This document shows, in pieces, positions 24,641 through 36,206 of a DNA stretch of 64,000 nt (within the stretch, counting starts at the first letter, position 1; every line of letters begins with the position of its first letter). The DNA lies in the NCBI RefSeq assembly GCF_019399895.1, contig NC_091883.1, positions 3,328,377-3,392,376 on the forward strand. The letters run 5' to 3'. Origin of the DNA: Cardiocondyla obscurior (Eukaryota > Arthropoda > Insecta > Hymenoptera > Formicidae). The position numbers were made by a program, and so were the translations under genes. Under the pieces are notes generated by a model that saw only the letters and a program-made list of their open reading frames with translations, had not been told where the DNA came from and searched no databases.

Positions 24641-27600
24641 CGAGAGTCAGGTCAAGATGTTCGCAATCTTTTGATGTTCGCGAAATCTCTTTCGGTTTCT
24701 TCTCCCCTTTCTTTGTCCTTGCTTCCACGTCGAAATTATACTTCGTTTCTTTTGTCCCGAGATATCTGCCGCTTCGAACACATCTTTTTCTACCTGGCTT
24801 CGCTTCGAGCTTCGTTAAAAGTTGCTCCTTTCTTTGGCGGAGGAAACTATTGTCTATTTCCGAGGGAATAAAGTGATGGACTTGGGGGGATAAATTGAGT
24901 TACGCGTATTTCACTGTTTTTTTTATATTTTTATAAAATTACGGAAAAAAAGAAGAAGAACCTCTTTTATTTTCTTGTAACGTTATTTTAGCAAGCGATG
25001 CGCTTTATTTAATTTACCAATTTTTTTTTCCTAGCATTGCTGTTCATTAATTTTATCGATTAATTTAATCCTTGCTTAATTCGGATGACTGTAATGCAAT
25101 TCTCGATTTATGTCGACGATTACACAATTCTTGGCACATTCAGGCGCGTTGTTAATACGGGAATTTGTTCGTACTGCGCTTCCGCGTTGATTAATTTCGA
25201 CGGCGTATAAGAACGATTGTTTTGAAAACGGGGCGCTTCATCGTTTCGTATTCTCGCATTATAACTCATCTTCCGGATGCCACGAGGAATTTATCTGACC
25301 GTAGTATCGTTCTATTCTGAAGGAAGCGCGCCTCGTCGGCGTAAATCGTAAAATTTAATTAATCAGTCGGTGGTTCTCAGATGAAGCTAGTGTTTCTAGC
25401 CATCAGTCAGCCAATTACTCTGCGTATTAACAAGATGCATCTGTTTTTCGTTTACGATGACTGAAGTAAATGCATCTCTTATAATCAAGATTGAATCATG
25501 TATATACTATACATATATATTTTTTAATTTACGGCTAATTAAATAGAAATCTTTTTTGTTTATATAAGTATTAAAAGAAATCTTTTTTTTGGTTATTATT
25601 ACTATATTTTTAAATTCAGACGAGTCGCAATAATTATGCCTACATAATATATCTTTCGTGAAAACCACTGTGGAAGTCGCAAAAAAACAACGGTGCTGCT
25701 TTCCGCATTGTAGCCGTATAAGAAAGTCGCTCGAAGCTTTGACCGATCTACTTCTAGCGGTTTAAAGAAAGAGAAGTAGCTCGGTGAACTGGAACGATTT
25801 AATTAGTCGTTTAACGAGGTCCCTTTGACTTTCTCTCGAGAACGCGGGCAGAAATCCTTAAGCGAGTAATCGTCGAGTGGACCGGCGGGCGCATGTTTCA
25901 CGATTATCCAGAAACTGGCCCGTACCTTCGGTCTAGATGTATGTCCGCCAAGATAGACAAACGTTCGAAATGTTGCCGCGCGAGCTAAATGGAGAAAGAC
26001 GCGGCCGTCTATTTTCGGCGTACTTGTTCGTCGCGTTCGTACAAGCCGCGCGTGCATGTATGCGCAGCGTTTACGCGCTCGCCATCGCGACCGATTCGTT
26101 ATTCCGCACACATAAGGGATCGGCAACCTCTGGAAGCACTAGATTATTTATATTAGCCACTTTGGCGCGCCGTCTTTCATTTCAAGCCGCGGTATTCGAT
26201 TATTATCGTTCATGTGCTATTAATTGACGGTTATATCTGTCCGAGACCGCCTCTGCTTGCCGCCACTTTCTCTCTCGATTCCGCTCGTGCTGTTTTCCTT
26301 TTTCTTTTTTTTTATATTATTATTATTAAAAGTAATCTGATAAGTTTCGGGTTTTATTATTTTTATGGTACAATCACTGGCAAATGCATTACGTTTTTAC
26401 GTCGGAATTAGCTCTCAATAGCGTGCGTTATGTTAAAGAAGCAAACGAGGAAAATTCTGGCCTTTGGGCTTTTCTTGCAAGGCCATTTATGTGCGAATGT
26501 GTCTCTAGTCTCGTGCAAGTTTCACGCGTGAATAAACGACAGTGCAGGAGAACTGTGCCAACTGCCAACTATTACGTAAGACGTCTCGTGACTCCGTCTA
26601 TTTCCTCTGTCTCTCATATTCTCTCTCTCCGCTTTTGTTGCTTGTATTTTGTAAAGTCGCGTGTATTCCTGTCGCGATATTCCAAACAGAATGTTTCGAC
26701 AAGTATCTAAATACGCTCACGCTTTAAAAAGACGAGACAAGGGCACGAAAAAAAGTGTACGAGGAAATTTTCATTATTTTTTATAAACGAACAAAATTGC
26801 TGGTATTTTATTTTGACGGAGAAGAATGTTTAAAAATGTTTGGAAAATTTAGCCCGTGTAATTTAGTGGAAAATTTTAGTTTTAATTAAAATTTGCTTAC
26901 GTTATTTTAAACAACGATTTAAAAAATTCCTATAAATTTATCTCTTTGTCTCGAATTTTTTTTTAATCTTTCTTTTTTTTTCTTTTATTTTTTTTTCTTT
27001 CTTTCACGTTATTCGAGTCAATGCTGTAACCCGAAAACAAGTTCATTGCCAAGAGCCACCGGTAACGCTATCCAATTTTTCCTCGCATGTAGGAGGATAT
27101 TGTTGCTCCTACGCAAGAAAGTACAAACGGTAGTTGTGCTTCTTTCCTTCGTGCTGTTCTCTAAGAGTCGACCGTGTCTACACACGCCCACTTCTAGTTC
27201 TAGATATTGTAGAACTTGTTTACCGTTGCGAATTGTTCTCCTTTTTGCTTCACCGTTTTGCCGGATCGTGACTAGCCTTATCAATATTGCCTTAAAATTC
27301 CGGTTGGTCAAAGAACTTGCGATTTTTAATCTTACCGTTTACATAACCCTTTTAATTTGGTCGACAGCAAAAATTAGAACACGTAGAGTTACACATATAT
27401 ATTCTTTTTTTTTTACGGATGCAATTAATTTTTTTAGATGTCTCGCAATTTGTTATTTGATTACGTGCACATTTATACGTACGCTATCGGATTTGAACGG
27501 TGGAACTGATCATTCTAGCCAAGGGCTATTTACTCCATTTGACGATTCCGTGCCCTGAGGGTGAATAATCGGATCTCAAGTCTAGGATGCGTTGTATGCG

Positions 27601-29011
27601 TGCACGCATACGCTTACAGACGAGCGAGACGGATCGTCAAGGAGCACGTCGCGCGCAAACTGGTTTTCGATCAAACGATCGAACCAGTTCGGTAAACTAA
27701 AAGAAAGTCCTGATCCTTATACACATAAACTGTATCGAGAAGTGGGACGATAGGTCAGTCTGTCTAAGATAATCACGTTTTTTTTTTTTTTACTTTTTTT
27801 CGGTTTTATTATCCTTCGCATCGTCGCTCTCGTTTTTCTCCCGCCTTTTTCACTCCGTCATTTTGCGCGAAGCGCACGTTTACCACGGTCGCAAAGTTGC
27901 TGCTCCTCCCGGGACAGAAACGCATATAAGTTTTAATAGACGTGATTATGTCGGGCTTCGGCCGTGAAAATTTTAAACTTTGATGACGTGTTTTCGTGCT
28001 TCGCACGGTTTTAAGGAACGCTTGGGAAATATGTTTTTTATAACAGATTTATTGGGATATATATATATATTTTTTTTATTGTTTCGCGCGTTAGACGCTT
28101 ACGCGTGTGAAACGTGTGTTTTCTATAGTTTCATTGCATCGATAGCTACCTTGTTCACGGGCGATAACGCGAAGATAAGTCCGTAATGTTTTCGATTCTT
28201 CCGAGTATCGTCGGAGTCAGGAATCAGATACGAGGATCAAATAGAACGTTTTCTGGGTGCGCCAGATCGTGTTAGATTTACGTTCGTGTAGGTCTTTGGT
28301 ATCGGAGCCTTTATCTGTCGATACAACACAGTGCGGCACTCATTTATCCTTTTATATAATACAGAAACGAATTTTCCTTCCCGTGTCTCATTCCAAGCCT
28401 CGTCGACCGCGTAAAACAAACGTACATATGATGTAACGAGCGAGAAGGAACGGATAGTAACGAGTTTATGCACGACAATGTAACGACTAAAAAAAACACT
28501 GGCGTTAAATAAATTTTATCACATAGTTTTACATTTTAGATAACTTAATTGGAACTGTTGGACTTAAAATACGTGTCATGTTGAAAAAAGATCAGACAAA
28601 CTAGTTGGAAAAATTACAACAAATTTTTTTTTTTTACAATGTAACTCCGTTACATTGTACGAAAAAGTTAATTACTTTTTTTATAGAAACTAAAAGAAAA
28701 AAAAAAAAGAAAAGAAAAGTATATAATTTAAATGTACAGTTGATACTGTAGAAGATAATTATTGCGTGGCTAAAAAGTTTAAAGATTTTTCCGAAGCAAT
28801 TAGTAAGCTATTCAGGAAACGTACAGGCGTTTTACGATGCTGAAATTGTTTAACCACAGCATCAGCGCGGTGCATAAACTTGTGTGCATCCTTTCTTATC
28901 GAGCAACGTCAATCACAGACAAGTATCGGGACGAGACGGGACGAAATTAGCGGAACCAACCGGCAGGCGTGTTATCGATCGCGAAGCAATTCCCATCCCG
29001 CTTCCTTTATC
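24641..29011. other. Intergenic or intronic, no supported gene
   Basis: AT-rich, with T-runs at 26940-27000 and 27778-27792. GC-richer patches at 25.8-26.2 and 27.05-27.5 kb contain open frames of 96-170 codons on both strands, without splice sites or a convincing start context. Confidence 0.5.
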
Positions 29012-29368
29012 ATGTCGTGCATTCACCGGGAGACGGCCATCTCCGCTCTTGGTTGCATGCTTATACTCTTATCGTGCGCGAACGTTAGCGACAGTCGCGA
29101 ACAAGGCTTGGAGCCGCGGTCTGTGACATCGTACAGGCGTTCACCAGAGAAAGACGAACAGTCTCGGGATTGTCAAAGTGGAAGAAATGTCGGAGGGGCA
29201 AAGGGAGGGCTTCGCGTTTGCGAGCATCACGTATGCGCGCACAAAAGCCCGTTACACGAAGACGGAGATGTTGCTCTTTATGCAAAGGACCAATCTGCGG
29301 CCGTTCGGCGACGGGGAGGAACTGAATATCTCTGTGCTGGTCGCCCAGCGAGCTTTTCGCGTTACTGA
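29012..29368 (+). CDS. Candidate secreted small protein or signal-peptide exon
   Basis: An ATG frame of about 118 codons begins MSCIHRETAISALGCMLILL, followed by SCANVSDS: a short n-region, a hydrophobic core and a small-residue region that reads as a signal peptide. The rest is basic and polar with a few cysteines. The region is GC-rich and other frames are also open, so composition does not discriminate. A CAC|GTATGC donor-like site at 29231 could truncate it to a first exon. An alternative frame (29178-29378) is also protein-like. No family recognised. Confidence 0.35.
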   Translation: MSCIHRETAISALGCMLILLSCANVSDSREQGLEPRSVTSYRRSPEKDEQSRDCQSGRNVGGAKGGLRVCEHHVCAHKSPLHEDGDVALYAKDQSAAVRRRGGTEYLCAGRPASFSRY

Positions 29369-32300
29369 AAGCCCGTGAGCGGAAGAAACGTCCGGTGAAA
29401 GTTAACTTTGAGCGCAAGAGCGCAAGATACCGTGTCACGCTAGCCATTTTGTTGGCAACGCGCCGCTTACGTGCACCCGTGATCGTTTCGAAACGACTCC
29501 CATTTTTTCCCCTCGCGATTCATTCTATGTGAAATACTTTTCTGACCGTGCGAGCTAATGGCGACTGCCATCGTTTTCATTATTAGTTTGTTAACCAATT
29601 ACCGTTATCGAAAAGTTATTATGTAAATGTTGTTTCGTAAGACTTAATGAATAAATTATAAATAAGTTATTATTCCCTTGGAAATGGAAGTTTAATTTGA
29701 GCTCATAGCTGCCGGCCGTTTTCTCCGTTCTTATTTCATTCTCTTTCCCGCATATAATTAAAGGCATTTTTTTTTTTTAATCGACCGATGTGTAACGTAG
29801 GGAATTGATTTTAATTTGAGCGAGAATGCAAAGGTAGAATTTAGTTTAGCGGCGGAAGTGATCAAACCCATTTGCTAAAAGCTTCTAACCGATATTAAAT
29901 TGTTATCGCAAAATTCGTACACAAAGTCGGGTCTTGGTAAGCGAATTTTTCACAACTTTGTTACGGCCGTAATTTTTCAGGGCAATTATCTGTTAATAAC
30001 GGGTGTTGGCTGGTTGTAAATTCCAGACCTAACCGGTGTGTCTTTTGACACAATGTAGTACAGAAGCGCTCATGTTGCGGGATTATGAGACGCCTTTGAT
30101 ATCTGCCGCATAAAATAATTTTTAAAGATATAAATTATTAACTTTATTAATATTAATAAATTAATGAGGCATTTATTATCTCATTAAATATTAAAATATC
30201 TCGATATTAATTATTATATATTTTAATAATTTAAAGAGCATGTTAATAAATTATTTTATATAATTATTTTATAGGTAACGTATTAAGCTTATATGTACAG
30301 ATATACATATTGCATTATATTAGACGTTAGAAACTTTTGGGTATTTAATAATAATACGCGTATTACATATTAATAAACGTAAAATAATTAATTTGCGGTT
30401 GCTTCCTTTGTAAACTGTGTTGAAAATTATTAAATTTAAACGGTATTTTTTTTTATACAACACTTTTATCACCACCAATTTTCATGAATTTTTGAAGTTG
30501 CATCCCTTGACGCGCTAAAATTTTCATAAGAGATGACTCATCTTTACGATCGATTATCCTGACGCGAGAAAAGGTGGTCAAGGAAACGCAGTCCAAACCC
30601 ACGCCTTATTTCCTTTCCTGTCATTTACGTTTCTCACGAATAAATGTCGATTCTAGTTTTCAAAAAACTTTACGTGATTATAAAAATTTATTTAATTTTA
30701 TCGCGTTAAAATAAATGTTAATAGTAGCTTATCTCTTATTTTTTTTTATATAAAAATGATGAAAAAAATTATTTATTTTCGGACATGTGCATAGCATAAA
30801 TTTTCTTTATCCGTCGCGGGGATTAAATGTATTTTGTTTTGTTGCGTCGCTGCAATCTTGTTCCTGTCAAATCGCAGAATACGTGCGCGCTTCGAAAAGC
30901 AAAAGAACGGAGAAAAGAGGCGGCAGATATTCATCTCTGGTTGTGCTGTTTTTGGAAGCACCGGATACGATGTCGGGCCGAACAAAAATTGTCGAAAACG
31001 TTCCGTTGCTAACAGGAATCGTCGAGGATTTTACCGAGCTGCGTGGACGAGCGGGCGAGAGTTCGGTCCGGAGCGAAAGAGAAGCTGGGGGTGTGAAGGG
31101 AGATGTACAAAGGGGTAAAAGCGGGCAGGGGTAGAAGTGAGATCGATACCGCAGGAGAAGTGAGTCTGGCGATTCCCGCCATTTCGTCGCGAGCTGCGCG
31201 AATTTCAATTTGTGATCGACGTAATTGCTGGCCAGCCCTTATTGTTGGTTTATTATTGCTAAAAGGGAATTTTATTAATTTTCCCAACGCTCGACGTGAA
31301 ATTTTAGAGTAATAACTACGCGTAAGATTACGAAACGCTATCATTTATTGCCAATAGATAGATTCCATCGGTAATTTTTTGCTCTTTTCCGCGCAGATGT
31401 AAGGGAGAGATTCTTTAGGAAAATTTTCTTTGAAAGATTTTTGGTCTATTTCCATAGGGGGAGTTTTATTTTTTTTTTTCGTTCTCTTTCAAGGTATGTT
31501 TCACGTGTAGTCTCGTGGTTTGATAAATCATTTATCCCATTATTCCGAGCGCATCGTTGCATCCGATCTCAACTCGGAATCGATAGCGACCTAACCAACG
31601 ACAAGCAGGATATTGAATTTCTCTGTTAAGGTTATATCATTCTTTTCTCGAGAGAACATTGTACTCTGGTATCTACTCGGCCACTTATCTCGGAAAGGTT
31701 ACCGCGAAGTAATCGAAAAACGATAGTTCCTTCTATATTGGTAATCTTGGTGAAGGAATTTTGACGCGGCTACTCCGTCGTAATTTTATAATTCAGTCAG
31801 CTGATAAACGCAATTTTCTTATCATAAAAATAGTAGTTTTAATTTAATTAAGTTTCTCTTAAATAATACTTCGGAAAGTACTTTTTTTCTTTTTTCATAT
31901 TTTGATAATTTATGATTTAAATTTACGAACAAGTTTAAAAACTTCATAAATAAGTGAATGCACGCTTGCAAATTTAGTCCATCTAAGATTCGCGAATCTC
32001 CTAGTTCATGAATATATTACGGCGAAGCTTCGCCAAGCTGTTTCTCGAATAATCTTCCTTTGGAACATGCATCTGATCGTCTACGTGCATTCGAAAATGA
32101 ACCGCGAGTTGTCTCAGCATTTTCAAATTGTCAATAATAAATAATTGTAAATTATATAACGTAACGTATGAATTTTAAAACGTTGAGTAACACGATATAC
32201 TTTCAAGAGATGTGAAAAATTGCGGGACGTAGTAGCGCAAAAGTTTTAAGGTTCGCGTGGGCAGGCGTGAAAAACTGTTTACTGTACGTAATCGGGTATG

Positions 32301-32636
32301 ACGGTGGCGTTTCCGAAGATGTACGTGTGTCAATGTGCTGGATAATCGCGAATAATACGAAAGCCCGGATGAATGACGAGACTGCATGACGACTATGGCG
32401 GCTTGATAGAGTGTCACCCTTCGCGGAATAGAGTCTATGGCACAGATTCATCCATCAAACCCATCGCCGACAAACAGCATTCTGCCGAGCGGCCAGAAAC
32501 GTTCGGCGGATGATCATGCTGCCAGTTTGCAGACTCCTCCCACATCACGATCTATCTACATAATTCATGAATCTCTTCGGAAACGCCCGGGGCGATACTC
32601 TTCGCGATGGGTCGCGTAATTTTGAAGAGTGCGGCG
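29369..32636. other. AT-rich DNA with a GC-rich patch at 30.8-31.2 kb
   Basis: 30120-30480 is extremely AT-rich. The 30.8-31.2 kb patch is open in all three plus frames. One short frame at 31103 (MYKGVKAGRGRSEIDTAGE) ends exactly at a GAA|GTGAGT donor and could be a first coding exon, but nothing else supports it. A 60-codon ATG frame lies at 32437-32619 (MAQIHPSNPSPTNSILPSGQ at its start), without further evidence. Confidence 0.4.
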
Positions 32637-32639
32637 CTT

Positions 32640-32676
32640 TATATAAAGGTGCAAGCGCCTCGGAAAACGTTCAGCA
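32640..32676 (+). promoter_or_regulatory. TATA plus initiator core promoter
   Basis: TATATAAA at 32640-32647 is followed by TCAGCA at 32671-32676. The distance from the TATA box to the initiator A is 33 bp, close to the usual 30-33. The sequence between is GC-rich. The transcript would run rightward into AT-rich DNA; no coding exon was assigned to it. Confidence 0.45.
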
Positions 32677-35648
32677 GAGGGGAGGGGAATAGTCGTCGCG
32701 ATCCGATCGAGACGAAGAAAAATTTGCGGCATCGATCATTTTCGATAGCTTGCCCCGTTTTTGCCACGTCCTCACGCGTACTTCCCATTATGGTTTCTTT
32801 TTTTTAATATTTTTTTTAGTACATTACCCGAACACTCGCTTCGATGGCGATTTTCATTTTCCCGCCAATATATTACGAGAATATAAATCATATACTCTGA
32901 AATTGAAATAGAAAATCGATATCGAGATCATTCTGGTTTTGCAAATTTCGTCGATGCTAAATTATTCATTTCTGCTAATTTCGGCACGTACAAACTTATT
33001 GCCGTTGTAAAATTAATTTTCTTTTTTTTTTTTTTTTCTACGAGAAAAAGTTTACATTGCGAATGTTCGAGTAATACGAGTTCCACCGATCGCTTTCTTT
33101 CTACCGAGAAGGGTTATAAAGAGCAGGTAGCGGTAAGGGGGAAAAAAGAAAAAATCGAGCAATTACCAGAACTACCGGGATCATATGATTACGAGCACAA
33201 TTACGACTGCCGGCTCGAATTCGATGGTACAGAAAATTTAATGGTCACGTTGGTAGAGATGGTATTAAAGCTATGAGAAAAAAGTGTATAATGTTCTTTA
33301 TAATTTTTTTTAAAGCGATAGTTTTAATTGAAATAATTTTTGTATTACTTATCCATAAACTCGGCTTTAACGATCAAACTTTTTTATTTTTTTAATGTTT
33401 GTTTAATTTGATATAGAATCACATTATTTTATTTCGAAGTTGTATATTTAAGTAGAATATCCTGTAATAGCAGATTATTTATTTTTAATTTGCGGCTCGG
33501 ATTAATGACATTATTATTATCGGGTTGAAATTATTACGGTATTTTAACAAATATAACCCACAAGTTTAACCGACTATGCTTCACCGTGGTCGTGTAATGG
33601 TTTTCAGATAAATGATTTAATAATCAAAATAATCGTGCAAGTAATAAGTACACGTAATATAATTTACAATATATAATAATCACACATAATACATTAGTTA
33701 TATTGTTAATTTATCGGCATTTACGTGAAAATTTTTGAAAATATGATAATTCAATTGGCATTATTTCTAAATTATTTTAATAGCTTAACATGTCTAATCG
33801 TAATAAAAATTCTTTTACGTCGTTATTTATGCTTCCGATACACGTTTAAAATTGCAGAGTTAAATCGCGAAATCTCCATACATATACTGCCGAAATTGAA
33901 ATTGAACTATTGTGGTCAATGCCATTACAAGTCCCGGTTCTCCAACGGCATAAATAAAAAGAGTCACGATTTTTGGTAAATGGGCTATTCATTCCATGAC
34001 GCATCGATATTAATAACGCTCTCAAACATTTATCTAATGATCCTGAAATACATTTATCGGGGCAGCAATTTAATCAGTAAACATCTCGCGAACTAGTGCT
34101 TGCGAACGTTCGTCTCTCGATTCATTAACGAGAAACTGTGTTTAATTACTTTGCGCCATTGTGCAGATAAACATGCCTCTAGAGGATCATACTTACGCGT
34201 CGTTCCATTTCGATTATCGATCAGTTTATCTGATGAGCTCTGGTGCGTCAGATGATAATTTGTTTCGTATGTAACAATTATCGGAATTTGTAACGACTGA
34301 ATTGAATTAATGCTGTTTAATTTGCGACAAGTTTTTTTTCTTTTTTCCTTCAAAATTAACAAAAAAAAGACAATTTAGAATCAAAATTGAAATTTGATTT
34401 GCACGAAATGACGCACTGTGGAATTGAATATTATTAACGTGAGTGTAATCATGACATCTCGTATTTTTAGAAGATCTTTTTACATGACGGTTCTACCTTC
34501 TACATATTCCATATATTCACGCTTGTATGATGCATGAGGATTTCAAAGATTGATACGAAAGTACAGACAGACGACATAGTTCGAGACGACTGAGACGAAA
34601 GTAAAGAAATTCAATTTTCGTCCTCCAGCGACTCCGCTCTCTATAAGAAACTAGACTACGAACGTTTTCTTCGTGGATTTTTCTCACCGTCCTGTGCTTT
34701 GTTTTATTTACACTAAAATTACACACGGAGCTAACCGTCAGCGTACACTTTCGCCAACTAAAAACTTGGTAATTCGCTACGGAATGCAATTCACTTTATT
34801 TTTAATAAGAAACGAAAGATTGGGTTTCTCTTTGCTGAGCCGTGCCGCGAAAATAATATTGTTAATATAGACGGCGATATAAAGTTTAACAAGTACGACG
34901 GGAGAAAAAAAATTCAATTAAACTTCAGATACGAATACTCCTGAAATTTGCCGAAAAGTCTACTGACAGGGTAAAATATTTAGAAGAAATGTTGACAACT
35001 AGTCTGGTATTTGCCTAACGGCTTTTACGAAGTCAACGACTTTGTCTAGTTAGCTTCTGAAGAATGCATGTCGAGACATTCCGTAATCTGTGCCAAGTCT
35101 GCTAAACTCTTGACCTGTTGCATACCTTTCTTCAGTTTGTAAAATTTGTAGACCGTGCGATCGAAACGGTTGTCATACTTTTATTTTATAATTAAAATAT
35201 TCTTGCAATATTTTTTTTTTTTTTTTATTAAAATTGTTTTTTGCCTCTTTCGAATTAATTTGTTGAAGCCTAAGGCTGTGAGTATAAATATCGAGCATTA
35301 TTTTAATATTATAGCTTATGACATACTTGGCACGTGATGTTTGATATAAAAGTATGGGTCATTAAAAATTATCGATATTAAAATTTTATTAATAAATATT
35401 AATTGACACGACAGGGGAGAAATCAGTTATAAGGGATCGGAAAACATAAAATTGCGATGCAATCGATACCGTTGCTATTTCGTTCAGCGATACGATTTCG
35501 CGTAAAGTATCGTGGCAAAAAGCGAAGCTTTTATGAAACTCGAGAGATTGATGGGTAATATTTCCTCTGTTATGAGAATTGTTCCACCCTCCTTTTGTTA
35601 TTTTCCTTCAAGTTAATGGCACCCTATCTTACCCCACCGTATTCTCAG
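32677..35648. other. AT-rich, nothing supported
   Basis: Homopolymer T-runs and dispersed ATG frames under 90 codons with no splice or promoter context. I see no gene or recognisable repeat here. Confidence 0.5.
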
Positions 35649-35692
35649 CCGCGGACGCATTTCCGGGAATACTTTTCCACCCTTCGGAGAAC
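35649..35692 (+). CDS. Candidate 44-nt exon
   Basis: A good acceptor (ccccaccgtattctcag) and a GTGAGT donor (GAGAAC|GTGAGT) bound 44 nt that are open in all three frames, so the protein cannot be read without neighbours. The opposite strand also shows a donor-like GTAAGA over the acceptor, so orientation is uncertain. Confidence 0.25.
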
Positions 35693-35810
35693 GTGAGTCA
35701 TCCGATGGGAAAGCGATGAGTTCTACAGTAAACGGGGAATCACGAGTGTGTTAACGTGAAAATAATTGTAATAACGAAAAAGGTATCGCAGCTTTGAGTT
35801 TTTTTTTATC

Positions 35811-35955
35811 TAAAGGTGTGTATACTTTGCGAGCGAGCGTCGACCGAGCAGCGAACGCAAACATTTGCAAATAAATAAATTGCTACAAAAATAATAAATC
35901 ACTTACAAATCTTTGCGATCGCTGTATTCGTTTGCTGGGTGTATACACGCCTTTA
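35811..35955. mobile_element. 145-bp palindromic MITE-like element
   Basis: Terminal arms TAAAGGTGTGTATAC and GTATACACGCCTTTA are inverted copies with one mismatch. The inverted similarity continues inward (gaacgcaaacatttg against gatcgcaaagatttg), giving a long imperfect hairpin around an AT-rich loop. TA dinucleotides flank both ends, compatible with a TA target-site duplication as in Tc1/mariner-type MITEs. It has no coding capacity. The segment at 5338-5442 is related in arms and loop. Confidence 0.6.
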
Positions 35956-36185
35956 AATTCTACCAGAACTATCGCTATTAATATTAATTCGTAGTCAAAT
36001 TATTAAAAAAAATTTTTTATATATTTTTTTTATCGCGTTATGTTCTCATTTTAATAAAATTTTTTTAATTAAAATATAATTTATATGTCTAATCGAAATA
36101 ACGCAGGTGTAAGAGATAAGAGTTTGTTATTCTTTGAAATATAATTGATGATTATGGAGATTGCGCATAGCTTCTATATAAATGG

Positions 36186-36206
36186 ATGACTCGTTTGATG
36201 AGTCAT
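36186..36206. promoter_or_regulatory. Inverted pair of AP-1-like sites
   Basis: ATGACTC and GAGTCAT form a perfect 7-bp inverted repeat around a 7-bp spacer; the right half includes TGAGTCA, the canonical AP-1 site. An ATG frame (36238-36447, basic N-terminus) follows 30 bp downstream, but there is no core promoter. Confidence 0.3.

Noticed and set aside
25803..26227. Overlapping 96- and 107-codon frames on both strands
   Set aside because: GC-rich CpG patch where stops are rare; no splice sites, promoter or recognisable motif.
27018..27558. 170-codon plus frame and overlapping 97-codon minus frame
   Set aside because: Both start from non-ATG codons, they overlap antisense, and no splice site or homology-like pattern favours either.
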